Of a DNA stretch of 64,000 nt, positions 53,440 to 62,877 are shown piece by piece. Below the pieces are notes generated by a model, which ran no database searches, was not told the DNA's origin, and saw nothing but the letters and a program-made list of their open reading frames with translations. Every line of letters starts with the position of its first letter. The first letter of the stretch is position 1. The position numbers and the translations under genes are program-made. This DNA comes from Marinospirillum alkaliphilum DSM 21637 (GTDB lineage: Bacteria > Pseudomonadota > Gammaproteobacteria > Pseudomonadales > Halomonadaceae). The stretch is taken from NCBI RefSeq assembly GCF_900119735.1, contig NZ_FPJW01000006.1, forward strand, positions 124,001-188,000, in the 5' to 3' direction.

Positions 53440-54366
53440 TCAGGGTAGCTGCAAACTCACCAGGCCCAGACGGTGTACCTCATGTGCCACATCAGCAGAT
53501 TTCAGGTCACGCATACGGCTGATGACCTTTTCCAGCAGCAGCTCAGGCTCACCGGGTTCCGGCAGCTCTGCCACACCAATGCAGGAATGAATCCGCAGGG
53601 TCGGGAATTCGGCATACTTCACCTTGCCCAGTGCACGGCTGATTTTTTCAGCCAGCTGCAGACCATCATGCTGGCCTTTGCCAGGCATCAGAATGCAGAG
53701 TTTACGACCACTGAAACGAGCACAGATATCATCACGCCCAACACAGTGATTCAACAGGCTACCCATGTTGCGCAGCACCCGATCCCCCACACTCTGACCA
53801 AACTGGTCATTGATTTCATGCAGGTTTTTCATGTCGATGGCCACCAGACCAAGGCGCAAACCGTTCGGCCCGACCTGTTCCAGCAGTTCACGGAACACCT
53901 GTAAAAAGGCATCACGCTGGTAAAGCTGGGTGGTTTTGTCCTGGCGGGATTCAATCTGTGCATCAGCCAGAAGGTTATGCACCTGGTCCGTTACAGCAAC
54001 CCGCTCGGCAATATCACGGCCACTGGCCAGAATAAAATGACGACCGTTAACATCAATCAGCTGCAGACGAAACTCAAAATCGTGGTCAATGCCCAGATGA
54101 CGATGCACTGGTGTGACCAGCACACTGCCGTCACCTTCATCAAGGAATCGCAGATTTTCGATGATCACCTCAAGCTCAGCTTGAGTCAGTTCAGGCATGA
54201 ATTGCAGCGGCGACTTACCGATCAGATCATCGGGTGAAAAGCCCAACCAATTGGCACCATGCTCGTTGACAAACAGCAGGGTCAGATCATCCGGGTCCAG
54301 AACCAGTACCAAGTCCAGTGACTGCTGGAGGATGTGTGCAATTTCCTGTTCAGAAATTTTCGCCAA
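53440..54366 (-). CDS. PAS domain protein with degenerate GGDEF domain
   Basis: The 308 residues comprise an N-terminal PAS sensor (about 5-120; LVLVLDPDDLTLLFVNEHGANWLGFSPDDLIGKSPLQFMPE) and a C-terminal GGDEF fold (about 140-300; DKTTQLYQRDAFLQVF, LVAIDMKNLHEINDQFGQSVGDRVL). The catalytic loop that should read GGDEF is SGRKL (ARFSGRKLCILMPG), so diguanylate cyclase activity is not expected. It may instead bind GTP or c-di-GMP, or act through protein contacts. It is a single gene downstream of, and co-directional with, hda. Confidence 0.88.
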   Translation of the reverse strand: MAKISEQEIAHILQQSLDLVLVLDPDDLTLLFVNEHGANWLGFSPDDLIGKSPLQFMPELTQAELEVIIENLRFLDEGDGSVLVTPVHRHLGIDHDFEFRLQLIDVNGRHFILASGRDIAERVAVTDQVHNLLADAQIESRQDKTTQLYQRDAFLQVFRELLEQVGPNGLRLGLVAIDMKNLHEINDQFGQSVGDRVLRNMGSLLNHCVGRDDICARFSGRKLCILMPGKGQHDGLQLAEKISRALGKVKYAEFPTLRIHSCIGVAELPEPGEPELLLEKVISRMRDLKSADVAHEVHRLGLVSLQLP

Positions 54367-54495
54367 GACTTTTTCCTTTAAACGCTGGGGGTGCGAACAC
54401 CTAAAGTCGCCCTATTACTCATGCTTTATAGATTAACTCCATCCAACCTGCAAGCGGAAGCACAAACAACAAATATATGTAACATCGGGCAAAAA

Positions 54496-55194
54496 TTACC
54501 AGCCCAAAGCCTTGCGAACAAACGGAATGGTCAGTTTTCGCTGGGCTGTCAGGCTGGCCTCATCCAGTCGCTCCAGAGTGGCAAACAGCTCACTCAAACG
54601 TCTGGGGCAGCGGTGCAGGATATAACGCGCCACTTCGTCCGGCATGTCCAGGCCACGCTGGCGGGCACGCATTTTCAGTGCTGCCAGCTTTTCATCATCC
54701 TGGAGGCGGTGCAGCTGATAGGTTAAGCCCCAGGACAGCCTTGAGCGCAAGTCTGCCAGTTGAATGGCCAAATGCATTGGTGGTGCATCCCCGGCCATCA
54801 CCAACAAACCCTGCTGATCCCGCACCCGGTTAAACAGATGAAACAGTGCCTCTTCCCAATCCGGCTGACCGGCCACACTCTGGATGTTATCAATGCAGAT
54901 TTTGGCGGCATTTTCAGCAGCCAGGGCTGCAAGCGAAACATCAACTGCGGCCAGATCATAAAAAGCCGTTTCCGGGCCGGGATGATGTTTGCAAGCCTGC
55001 AATAAATGGCTCTTGCCGGTGTCTTCCCCACCCCAGAGATAAACAAAACGAAAACCTGTGGCCTGCAACTGCTCCAATAGCAGCTGCACCACTGCAGCAT
55101 TGGGCCCGGACAAAAAGTTTTCAAAGCGTAATGCCTCTTCCAACCCGACACCCAGAGTCAACTGCATGTGCTGTTGTTCCTTTTGTCCTGCCAT
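54496..55194 (-). CDS. hda: DnaA inactivator Hda
   Basis: The 232-residue AAA+ protein resembles DnaA domain III. With the DNA-loaded sliding clamp it stimulates ATP hydrolysis by DnaA to prevent re-initiation. The clamp-binding motif QLTLGV is at the N-terminus (after Met10), Walker A is GGEDTGKSHLLQA, Walker B is ICIDNIQ, and sensor/arginine-finger segments (LRSRLSWGLTYQL; CPRRLSELFATLERLD) follow. Met1 has GGAG 8 bases upstream. Met10 is an alternative start nearer the clamp motif. It sits behind the DUF2066 gene, the usual gammaproteobacterial context with purMN. Confidence 0.95.
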   Translation of the reverse strand: MAGQKEQQHMQLTLGVGLEEALRFENFLSGPNAAVVQLLLEQLQATGFRFVYLWGGEDTGKSHLLQACKHHPGPETAFYDLAAVDVSLAALAAENAAKICIDNIQSVAGQPDWEEALFHLFNRVRDQQGLLVMAGDAPPMHLAIQLADLRSRLSWGLTYQLHRLQDDEKLAALKMRARQRGLDMPDEVARYILHRCPRRLSELFATLERLDEASLTAQRKLTIPFVRKALGW

Positions 55195-55199
55195 GCAGG

Positions 55200-56411
55200 T
55201 TACTCCTGACGTGTCTGCCAGCGCAGATAAGCATCAACCTGACCGGTTGCACGCTCTTGCTGCTGGTTTTCACGGCCAGGATCAAAACTGCTGCTTAACT
55301 GCTGCAAACCCAGAAAAGATGCTTCTGTCAGTCGGCCATCCAGCGCTAAATTGGCACGCAGCTGATCCAGGCCGCCGCGCAAGGTCACTTCCAGCAACAG
55401 CTGCTGCCCATTCGCCTGAACCACCCGCACCTGACTGGTTAACGACAGTGCATTCAGGTAACGCATCAGCTCGGCATAATCACGTGCCTGTTTGACATCG
55501 GATACCAGAATACGATAACGACCCGCACCCTGCCCCGGTTGACTGGCGTAACGCCGTGACAATTCTTCGGCAGCAAAATCAACCCCGTCATTTAATACAG
55601 CACCCAGGGTTGCAGCACTGGAGCGATGCCAGACACTATCCATGCCGGTGAACAACTGCCATTGCACGGACCAGTTATTTCCTGCCGGTTGAATGCGAGC
55701 CACCACAACTGCATCGGGACGATAAGGCGCGGAGGATTCCAGAATCTGTTGCCCAAAACCGCCCCAGACATCAGACAGCAGGGTTGGTGGAAAAGGGTGC
55801 TGCTCCGAGTCGGGCAACACCATCGGAATACCACGACGAACTGCATGAGCCTTCAAGGCATCAGACAGGGGTTCGTTTGACTGGGGGCTGACCAGATAAC
55901 GCCCCTGACGTCCTTCCAGCGCGATCCAGAACAGCGTGCGTGGCCGGTTGATGTCCCAGACGGGGGCTTCCATTCGGCGTAACAGCTGGTTCACACCAGC
56001 AGCATCAAACTCCAGCTCCAGTTGCTGGGCACGCACCTGATTGCCATTCTCCAGCATGATCAATTCATTGCTGCTGGAATAACTGAACTGGTTCACCAGT
56101 GTCTGTGCGTTGCTTAAAGCCTGCCATAACGCCCGCTGCGGATGATCACGAAAAGCACCGGGTTCAACCAGAAAATCTTCCGGTGGCATTTTCTCCAGCA
56201 CTTTACGGGTGCCGGAAACACGCACCAGCAGTTCCTGCAGCATTTGATTGGCTGCTTTCGCTCGAGTGGCATCACTGGAGTCTGGCACCAGTCCACGCAG
56301 GGTGTAGAGTCCCTCTACCCGCTCGGCCAGTGCCGGTTGCAGGAGCAGCAGGGTCAACAGCAGGGTCTTGCCTGCCAGCAACAAGATTTGAGTCAGTTTC
56401 ACCCGTTTCAT
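55200..56411 (-). CDS. DUF2066 exported protein
   Basis: The 403-residue protein has a signal peptide (residues 1-29, ending ALA) and the DUF2066 core (LLVRVSGTRKVLEKMPPEDFLVEPGAFRDHPQRALWQA). It is periplasmic or surface-associated with unknown function. It is conserved between purM (divergent) and hda in many gammaproteobacteria, and this context is reproduced exactly here. It precedes hda by 5 bp, so the two are probably cotranscribed. Confidence 0.9.
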   Translation of the reverse strand: MKRVKLTQILLLAGKTLLLTLLLLQPALAERVEGLYTLRGLVPDSSDATRAKAANQMLQELLVRVSGTRKVLEKMPPEDFLVEPGAFRDHPQRALWQALSNAQTLVNQFSYSSSNELIMLENGNQVRAQQLELEFDAAGVNQLLRRMEAPVWDINRPRTLFWIALEGRQGRYLVSPQSNEPLSDALKAHAVRRGIPMVLPDSEQHPFPPTLLSDVWGGFGQQILESSAPYRPDAVVVARIQPAGNNWSVQWQLFTGMDSVWHRSSAATLGAVLNDGVDFAAEELSRRYASQPGQGAGRYRILVSDVKQARDYAELMRYLNALSLTSQVRVVQANGQQLLLEVTLRGGLDQLRANLALDGRLTEASFLGLQQLSSSFDPGRENQQQERATGQVDAYLRWQTRQE

Positions 56412-56564
56412 CCATCTAATTCGAGTTGATCTGGGGGCGTTTGCAAAAATAAATTTGCGCCGGACTTCATGTGGAATGGAGCCAGCCTGTTCGGGGTGCT
56501 AGAATACGCAAGTTTTTTCATCTTGCCCAATATTACCCTTTTATTTTCAGACGCAGGACACCTC

Positions 56565-57623
56565 ATGAGCCGTAGCCAAACCCCCATCACCTATAAAGAC
56601 GCTGGTGTAGACATCGATGCAGGCAATGCCCTGGTAGAACGAATCAAGGGTGTTGCCCGCCGTACCAGTCGCCCCGAGGTCATGGGTGGCCTGGGTGGTT
56701 TTGGTGCCCTGTGCCAGATTCCGGCCGGTTACCGTGAGCCGGTACTGGTCTCCGGTACCGACGGTGTGGGCACCAAGCTGCGTCTGGCCATGAACCTCCA
56801 GCGCCACGATACCATTGGCATCGACCTGGTCGCCATGTGTGTCAACGACCTGCTGGTCTGTGGTGCCGAACCACTGTTCTTCCTTGATTATTACGCAACC
56901 GGCCACCTGAATGTCGATGTCGCTGCTCAGGTGGTCACCGGTATCGGTGAAGGTTGTGAGCAGGCTGGTTGTGCACTGGTCGGTGGTGAAACCGCCGAAA
57001 TGCCCGGCATGTACGAAGGTGATGATTACGATCTGGCCGGTTTCTGTGTTGGCATCGTGGAAAAATCCGAAGTACTGGATGGCTCCAAGGTCAAAGCCGG
57101 TGACCTGCTGCTGGGCCTGGCCTCTTCCGGCCCGCACTCCAACGGTTATTCACTGATTCGCAAGCTGCTGGAAGTCTCCGGTGATTCACTGGACATGCAA
57201 CTGCCTGATGGCAAAACCCTGGCGGATGCCCTGATGGCACCCACCCGCATTTACATCAAATCCCTGCTGCCGCTGATCCGTGCCAATGCCGGTATTCATG
57301 CCCTGTCCCACATCACCGGTGGTGGCCTGTATGAAAACATCCCGCGTGTACTGCCGGAAGACTGCAAAGCAGAACTGGATCTGACCCACTACCAGCGCCC
57401 GGCAGTATTCAACTGGATGCAGGACGTTGGCCAGGTGCCGGAAAAAGAAATGTACCGCACCCTCAACTGCGGTATCGGCATGGTACTGGCTGTGGATGCC
57501 GCACAAGCGGCCAGCCTGACTGAAAAACTTGAAGCGGCCGGTGAAACCGTGTTCCAGCTGGGCCAGATCAGCAGCCGTCAGGCCAGTGAAGAAGCCGTCA
57601 TCATCAAGGGACTCAAGGCATGA
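56565..57623 (+). CDS. purM: phosphoribosylformylglycinamidine cyclo-ligase PurM
   Basis: The 352-residue AIR synthetase catalyses the fifth step of purine synthesis. Diagnostic segments are [34 protein letters not shown] (ATP loop), [40 protein letters not shown] and [16 protein letters not shown] chose the ATG at 56565, which begins the conserved N-terminus. The frame is open to 56469. It overlaps purN by 4 bases (ATGA). Confidence 0.97.
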   Translation: MSRSQTPITYKDAGVDIDAGNALVERIKGVARRTSRPEVMGGLGGFGALCQIPAGYREPVLVSGTDGVGTKLRLAMNLQRHDTIGIDLVAMCVNDLLVCGAEPLFFLDYYATGHLNVDVAAQVVTGIGEGCEQAGCALVGGETAEMPGMYEGDDYDLAGFCVGIVEKSEVLDGSKVKAGDLLLGLASSGPHSNGYSLIRKLLEVSGDSLDMQLPDGKTLADALMAPTRIYIKSLLPLIRANAGIHALSHITGGGLYENIPRVLPEDCKAELDLTHYQRPAVFNWMQDVGQVPEKEMYRTLNCGIGMVLAVDAAQAASLTEKLEAAGETVFQLGQISSRQASEEAVIIKGLKA

Positions 57624-58306
57624 TGCATGGCGGTGAAGCACCCGCAGAACGCCGGGTGGTGGTGCTGATTTCCGGTAATGGCAGCAACCTGCAGGCCCTG
57701 ATCGATGCACGCGGTACGGAAGAAGGCCTGGGTGGTGATATTGTGGCGGTGATCAGCGACAAGGCTGATGCTTATGGCCTGGAGCGTGCCCGTCAGGCAG
57801 ACATTCCTGATCGGGTATTGTCACCGCGCGAATTCCCCAGCCGTGAAGAATACGACCTGCACCTGATTCGTCTGGTGGAAGAATATGAACCCGACCTGAT
57901 AGTACTGGCCGGTTTCATGCGCATCCTTTCACCGGCGTTTGTGCTGCGTTTCCATGGCCGACTGATCAACATTCATCCATCGCTGCTACCGAAGTACAAA
58001 GGGCTGCACACCCACCGTCGGGCGCTGGAAGCTGGTGATAATGAACACGGCCTCAGCATCCACTTTGTCACTGAAGAACTGGATGGTGGCCCGGTGATCC
58101 TGCAAGCCACCGTGCCGGTGGAGCTTGATGATGATGAAAGCAGCCTGGCGCGGCGCGTGCAGGTGAAAGAACACCTCCTGTACCCGATTGTGGTGCGCTG
58201 GTTTCTGCAGGGTCGCCTGCAACTGCTGGGCAATCATCCGGTACTGGATGGCCAGCCACTGCCCAGACAGGGTGTTTTATACCAGGAAACCCCTGAAAAT
58301 CAGTGA
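57620..58306 (+). CDS. purN: phosphoribosylglycinamide formyltransferase PurN
   Basis: The 228-residue protein transfers the formyl group of 10-formyltetrahydrofolate to GAR. It has the phosphate loop [25 protein letters not shown], the catalytic [24 protein letters not shown] with Asn and His, and the Asp in [10 protein letters not shown]. It has a short N-terminal extension of about ten residues before the usual start. It is translationally coupled to purM through ATGA, and a strong terminator follows. Confidence 0.97.
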   Translation: MMHGGEAPAERRVVVLISGNGSNLQALIDARGTEEGLGGDIVAVISDKADAYGLERARQADIPDRVLSPREFPSREEYDLHLIRLVEEYEPDLIVLAGFMRILSPAFVLRFHGRLINIHPSLLPKYKGLHTHRRALEAGDNEHGLSIHFVTEELDGGPVILQATVPVELDDDESSLARRVQVKEHLLYPIVVRWFLQGRLQLLGNHPVLDGQPLPRQGVLYQETPENQ

Positions 58307-58348
58307 CTCCCACTGGACAGGCCCGCCTCGGCCTGTCATGATTTTGCG

Positions 58349-58374
58349 CCGACCTGTATTCAGGTCGGTTTTTA
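58349..58374 (+). terminator. terminator after purN
   Basis: CCGACCTG (58349-58356) pairs perfectly with CAGGTCGG (58361-58368) around TATT and is followed by a T-run. It separates purMN from the thrS operon. Confidence 0.93.
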
Positions 58375-58417
58375 TTTGAATCACTCGAACACTGAACAGC
58401 ACTGGACTGCAGCGGGA

Positions 58418-58510
58418 AAGTGTCACCTTCGTCCGGTGGCCGCCGCCTGACAGAAAAGTGTCTGCCTCATGAACCAAGTGTCCTCTCGTACGGGACACCA
58501 CTGCTCAGGA
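58418..58510 (+). promoter_or_regulatory. thrS translational operator with two tRNA-Thr anticodon-arm mimics
   Basis: Hairpin A has stem GTCACC (58422-58427) paired with GGTGGC (58435-58440) and a seven-base loop, TTCGTCC. Hairpin B has stem GTGTCCT (58478-58484) paired with GGGACAC (58492-58498) and a seven-base loop, CTCGTAC. In both loops U33 and the anticodon CGU fall in the exact tRNA positions. The SD (AGGA, 58507-58510) follows B by eight bases. E. coli ThrRS represses its own mRNA by binding such mimics. AAGTGTC occurs three times here (58418, 58456, 58476). Confidence 0.8.
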
Positions 58511-58517
58511 AAACATC

Positions 58518-60413
58518 ATGCCTGTAATCACCCTCCCCGACGGCAGCCAACGCGCGTTTGACCAGGCTGTCACTGTTCATCAGGTCGCCGAATCCATCGG
58601 TGCCGGACTGGCCAAGGCCGCACTGGCCGGCAAAGTGGATGGCAAACTGGTTGATACCAGCCACACCCTTGAACAGGATGCTCAGCTCTCCATCATCACC
58701 GGTCGCGATGCCGACGGCGTGGAAATCCTGCGTCACTCCTGCGCCCACCTGATGGCCATGGCAGTCAAGCAACTCTTCCCGAATTCCCAGGTCACCATTG
58801 GCCCGACCATTGAAGACGGCTTTTATTACGACTTTGATGTGGAAAGCGCCTTCACGCCCGAAGACCTGGCCGCCATCGAAAAGCGCATGGAAGAGCTGGT
58901 GAAACAGGACATCGCGGTTGAGCGTTTCCTGATGTCTCGTGATGAGGCCGTTGAGTTCTTCGAAAAGCAGGGTGAAATCTACAAGGCTGAAATCATCCGT
59001 GACATTCCTGCGCATGAGGAACTGTCACTCTATCGCCAGGGTGAATTCACCGACCTGTGCCGCGGCCCTCACGTGCCCAGCACCGGCAAGATCAAAGCGT
59101 TCAAGCTGATGCGGGTGTCCGGCGCCTACTGGCGCGGCGACTCCAAAAACAAGATGCTGCAGCGCATCTACGGCACCTGCTGGAATGACAAAAAAGACCT
59201 GAAAGACTACCTGCACCGCCTGGAAGAGGCCGAAAAGCGCGATCACCGCAAACTGGCCAAGCGCATGGACCTGTTCCACATCCAGGACGAAGCACCGGGC
59301 ATGGTGTTCTGGCACCCCAATGGCTGGACCCTGTACCAGACCCTGGAAAACTACATGCGCGGTGTACTGCGCAACAACGGCTACCAGGAAGTCAGAACCC
59401 CTCAGGTGGTCGACAAGGTACTGTGGGAGCGTTCCGGCCACTGGGAACACTACCAGGCCAACATGTTCACCACTGTGTCTGAACACCGTGACTACGCCAT
59501 CAAGCCGATGAACTGCCCCTGTCACCTGCAGATCTTCAATCAGGGCCTGAAAAGTTACCGTGACCTGCCGCTGCGCATGGCCGAATTCGGTTCCTGCCAC
59601 CGCAACGAGCCTTCCGGTTCCCTGCACGGTCTGATGCGTGTGCGCGGCTTCACCCAGGATGATGCCCACATCTTCTGTACTGAAGACCAGATGGAAGAAG
59701 AGTCCGCCCGTTTCATTCAGCTGACCCTGGATGTTTACAAGGCTTTTGGTTTTGAAGATGTGGAACTGAAGCTCTCCACCCGCCCGGAAAGCCGGATCGG
59801 TGATGATGCCCTGTGGGACAAGGCCGAACACGCCCTGGAACACGCACTGAACAAGATCGGCAAAACCTGGGACCTGCAGCCCGGTGAAGGTGCCTTCTAC
59901 GGCCCCAAAATCGAATTCTCGCTGCGCGATTGCCTCGGTCGTGTCTGGCAGTGCGGCACCCTGCAGCTTGACTTTGTATTGCCGGGTCGCCTGAATGCCC
60001 ATTACGTTGCCGAAGATGGCAGCCGCAAGACTCCGGTCATGCTGCACCGTGCCATTCTGGGTTCTTTCGAACGCTTCATCGGCATTCTGATCGAACACTA
60101 TGCCGGTGACCTGCCGACCTGGCTGGCTCCGATTCAGGCTGTGGTGCTGAACATCACCGATAAACAAGCCGATTACGCCACTGAATTGACCCGAAAACTG
60201 CATGATCTGGGCATTCGAGTGGAAAGCGACTTGAGAAATGAGAAAATAGGCTTTAAAATCCGCGAGCATACTTTAGCCAAGATTCCTTATCTGCTGGTTG
60301 TCGGTGATAAGGAAGTCGAGTCCGGTACCGTTTCGGTCCGTACCCGCCATGGCGAAGATCTCGGCTCGCAGGATCTGGAAACCCTGAAAGCCAGATTGCT
60401 GGAAAGACACTGA
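58518..60413 (+). CDS. thrS: threonyl-tRNA synthetase
   Basis: The 631-residue class II synthetase has an N-terminal TGS domain (1-61), an editing domain (about 62-225; [16 protein letters not shown], with [12 protein letters not shown]), the catalytic core with [27 protein letters not shown] and [32 protein letters not shown], and the C-terminal anticodon-binding domain. The editing-site histidines and the catalytic Zn ligands (Cys in NCPCH, His in the later motifs) are present. The upstream leader carries two anticodon-like hairpins, so autoregulation at translation is expected. It is followed by infC after 55 bp. Confidence 0.97.
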   Translation: MPVITLPDGSQRAFDQAVTVHQVAESIGAGLAKAALAGKVDGKLVDTSHTLEQDAQLSIITGRDADGVEILRHSCAHLMAMAVKQLFPNSQVTIGPTIEDGFYYDFDVESAFTPEDLAAIEKRMEELVKQDIAVERFLMSRDEAVEFFEKQGEIYKAEIIRDIPAHEELSLYRQGEFTDLCRGPHVPSTGKIKAFKLMRVSGAYWRGDSKNKMLQRIYGTCWNDKKDLKDYLHRLEEAEKRDHRKLAKRMDLFHIQDEAPGMVFWHPNGWTLYQTLENYMRGVLRNNGYQEVRTPQVVDKVLWERSGHWEHYQANMFTTVSEHRDYAIKPMNCPCHLQIFNQGLKSYRDLPLRMAEFGSCHRNEPSGSLHGLMRVRGFTQDDAHIFCTEDQMEEESARFIQLTLDVYKAFGFEDVELKLSTRPESRIGDDALWDKAEHALEHALNKIGKTWDLQPGEGAFYGPKIEFSLRDCLGRVWQCGTLQLDFVLPGRLNAHYVAEDGSRKTPVMLHRAILGSFERFIGILIEHYAGDLPTWLAPIQAVVLNITDKQADYATELTRKLHDLGIRVESDLRNEKIGFKIREHTLAKIPYLLVVGDKEVESGTVSVRTRHGEDLGSQDLETLKARLLERH

Positions 60414-60468
60414 CCTTCCTGCCATGGAAGGCGGCGTCAACCCGATAAAACAAAATGGAGATACACCA

Positions 60469-61011
60469 ATCAAGCGCGCTAATCCAATCAGGCGGGATGC
60501 AAAAAAGAATCTGCCGCCGATCAATGAGAACATTCAGGCCACCGAAGTCCGCCTGATCGATCAAAACGGTGAACAGGTCGGGGTGGTTCCTCTTGAGGAC
60601 GCTCTGGAACGTGCAGCTGCGGCTGAACTGGATCTGGTCAAGATTTCTGATGCCGATCCAATCGTCTGCAAGATCATGGACTACGGCAAGTTTCAGTTTG
60701 AGCAGAAAAAAGCAAAAAATGCTCAAAAGAAGAAACAGAAACAAATCCAGATCAAAGAACTCAAATTTCGCCCTGGCACCGAAGATGGCGACTACCAGAT
60801 CAAACTGCGCAACATGGTTCGCTTTCTGGAAGACGGTGACAAGGTTAAAGTCACGCTTCGTTTCCGCGGTCGTGAGATGGCACACCAGGACATTGGTATG
60901 CGTCTCTTCCAACGAATCGAAGAAGATCTGGGTGACACCATCATTGTTGAATCACGCCCTCGTTTAGAGGGACGTCAAATGGTGATGATGCTGGCACCCA
61001 AGAAGAAATGA
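60469..61011 (+). CDS. infC: translation initiation factor IF-3 (non-AUG start)
   Basis: IF-3 binds the 30S subunit and checks start codon and initiator tRNA. The N-terminal domain ([35 protein letters not shown]), linker ([21 protein letters not shown]) and C-terminal domain ([20 protein letters not shown]) are complete. The AUC at 60469 has a GGAG site 8 bases upstream and gives 180 residues beginning [13 protein letters not shown], matching pseudomonad IF-3. An in-frame ATG at 60424 lacks a Shine-Dalgarno site and follows thrS by 10 bases. Non-AUG starts let IF-3 repress its own synthesis. Confidence 0.9.
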   Translation: MKRANPIRRDAKKNLPPINENIQATEVRLIDQNGEQVGVVPLEDALERAAAAELDLVKISDADPIVCKIMDYGKFQFEQKKAKNAQKKKQKQIQIKELKFRPGTEDGDYQIKLRNMVRFLEDGDKVKVTLRFRGREMAHQDIGMRLFQRIEEDLGDTIIVESRPRLEGRQMVMMLAPKKK

Positions 61012-61017
61012 TCCCCT

Positions 61018-61098
61018 GCCGCATCGGGTGATGCGGCCAGGTTCAGTTTTCGGGCCCGGATCATGCCCAATCCCTTGCAACGCATCTTTACTGATGCA
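61018..61098 (+). promoter_or_regulatory. rpmI leader with two hairpins (possible L20 operator)
   Basis: GCCGCATC-GGGT-GATGCGGC (61018-61037) is a perfect 8-bp hairpin. A second, GCATC-TTTACT-GATGC, lies near 61083-61098. Both fall in the 104-bp infC-rpmI gap. In E. coli, L20 represses rpmI-rplT by binding structured RNA here. The match is positional and structural only. The first hairpin has no proper T-run, so termination is less likely. Confidence 0.4.
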
Positions 61099-61115
61099 CT
61101 TGTGGAGTTAATGTA

Positions 61116-61310
61116 ATGCCTAAAATCAAATCAAACAGTGGCGCGCGCAAGCGCTTCAAGGCGACTGCCAAAGGCTTCAAGCACAAGCAGTCTCACCGCA
61201 GCCACATCCTGACCAAGAAAAGCCCCAAGCGTAAGCGTCAACTGCGTGGCATGAAGCAAATTGCTGCATGTGACGTGCCGCTGATCAAGCGCATGCTGCC
61301 GACCGTTTAA
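61116..61310 (+). CDS. rpmI: 50S ribosomal protein L35
   Basis: The 64-residue, highly basic protein [20 protein letters not shown] is full-length L35, ending in [21 protein letters not shown] site lies upstream of the ATG. It stands in the conserved thrS-infC-rpmI-rplT order, 35 bp before rplT. Confidence 0.97.
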   Translation: MPKIKSNSGARKRFKATAKGFKHKQSHRSHILTKKSPKRKRQLRGMKQIAACDVPLIKRMLPTV

Positions 61311-61345
61311 GGCCTTTTCATCATTCAAGTCAGGAGTAAGTTTTC

Positions 61346-61702
61346 ATGGCCCGTGTAAAACGTGGTGTTCAGGCGCGTCGTCGCCACAAAAAGATTCTGA
61401 AGCTGGCCAAGGGTTACTATGGTGCCCGCAGCCGTGTATTCCGTGTAGCCAAACAGGCCGTCATCAAGGCCGGTCAGTACGCTTACCGCGACCGTCGTGT
61501 ACGCAAGCGTCAGTTCCGCGCCCTGTGGATTGCCCGTATCAACGCTGCAGCCCGTATCAACGGCATGTCTTACAGCCGTTTCATTTCCGGTCTGAAGAAG
61601 GCGGACATCGCCATCGACCGTAAAGTACTGGCTGATATCGCTGTACATGATCAGGCAACTTTTGCAGCCATTGTCGAGAAATCCAAAGCGGCCCTGGCCT
61701 GA
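61346..61702 (+). CDS. rplT: 50S ribosomal protein L20
   Basis: The 118-residue basic protein begins [20 protein letters not shown] and is full length. L20 is an early assembly protein that binds 23S rRNA and, in E. coli, represses its own operon. It carries the usual [21 protein letters not shown] and [14 protein letters not shown] segments. It is followed by the pheST leader region. Confidence 0.98.
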   Translation: MARVKRGVQARRRHKKILKLAKGYYGARSRVFRVAKQAVIKAGQYAYRDRRVRKRQFRALWIARINAAARINGMSYSRFISGLKKADIAIDRKVLADIAVHDQATFAAIVEKSKAALA

Positions 61703-61725
61703 GATTTTCTGACAACAGGCAAGAG

Positions 61726-61803
61726 ATGAGGCCCCGGCTGTTCTGGGGCTTCAGAAATGGGGGAAGGGCTGCGCTCTTCCCCTTTTTTATTCTGAATTCG
61801 TAA
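61726..61803 (+). CDS. Phe-rich leader peptide of pheST (putative)
   Basis: A 25-codon ORF begins MRPRLFWGFRNGG and ends LFPFFILNS. It has five Phe codons, including TTT-TTT, and lies between rplT and pheS. Its second half overlaps a strong terminator hairpin, and an alternative hairpin (GCCCC 61731-61735 with GGGGC 61745-61749) overlaps its first half. E. coli pheST is controlled by the Phe-rich PheM leader through attenuation, and the layout here is comparable. The ribosome-binding site is only moderate (AGGCAAGAG). Confidence 0.6.
   Translation: MRPRLFWGFRNGGRAALFPFFILNS
61760..61788 (+). terminator. attenuator terminator upstream of pheS
   Basis: GGGGAAG (61760-61766) pairs with CTTCCCC (61776-61782). 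Two further inner pairs give a 9-bp stem, followed by six T. It lies inside the Phe-rich leader ORF, 43 bases before pheS. Confidence 0.9.
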
Positions 61804-62844
<1,041 letters not shown>

Positions 62845-62877
62845 TCACACCCTTATTGCCAACAGGATTCAGAAACC

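Noticed and set aside
59025-60269. 414-codon open frame antisense to thrS
   Set aside because: It is a shadow of a highly biased, strongly conserved gene. It has no ribosome-binding site or family features, and thrS is certain.
60424-60468. ATG-initiated N-terminal extension of infC
   Set aside because: It has no Shine-Dalgarno site, starts 10 bases after the thrS stop, and would add 15 residues absent from IF-3.
61018-61037. terminator after infC
   Set aside because: The stem is strong but is not followed by a T-run, and rpmI-rplT need readthrough. A protein-binding leader hairpin is more likely.
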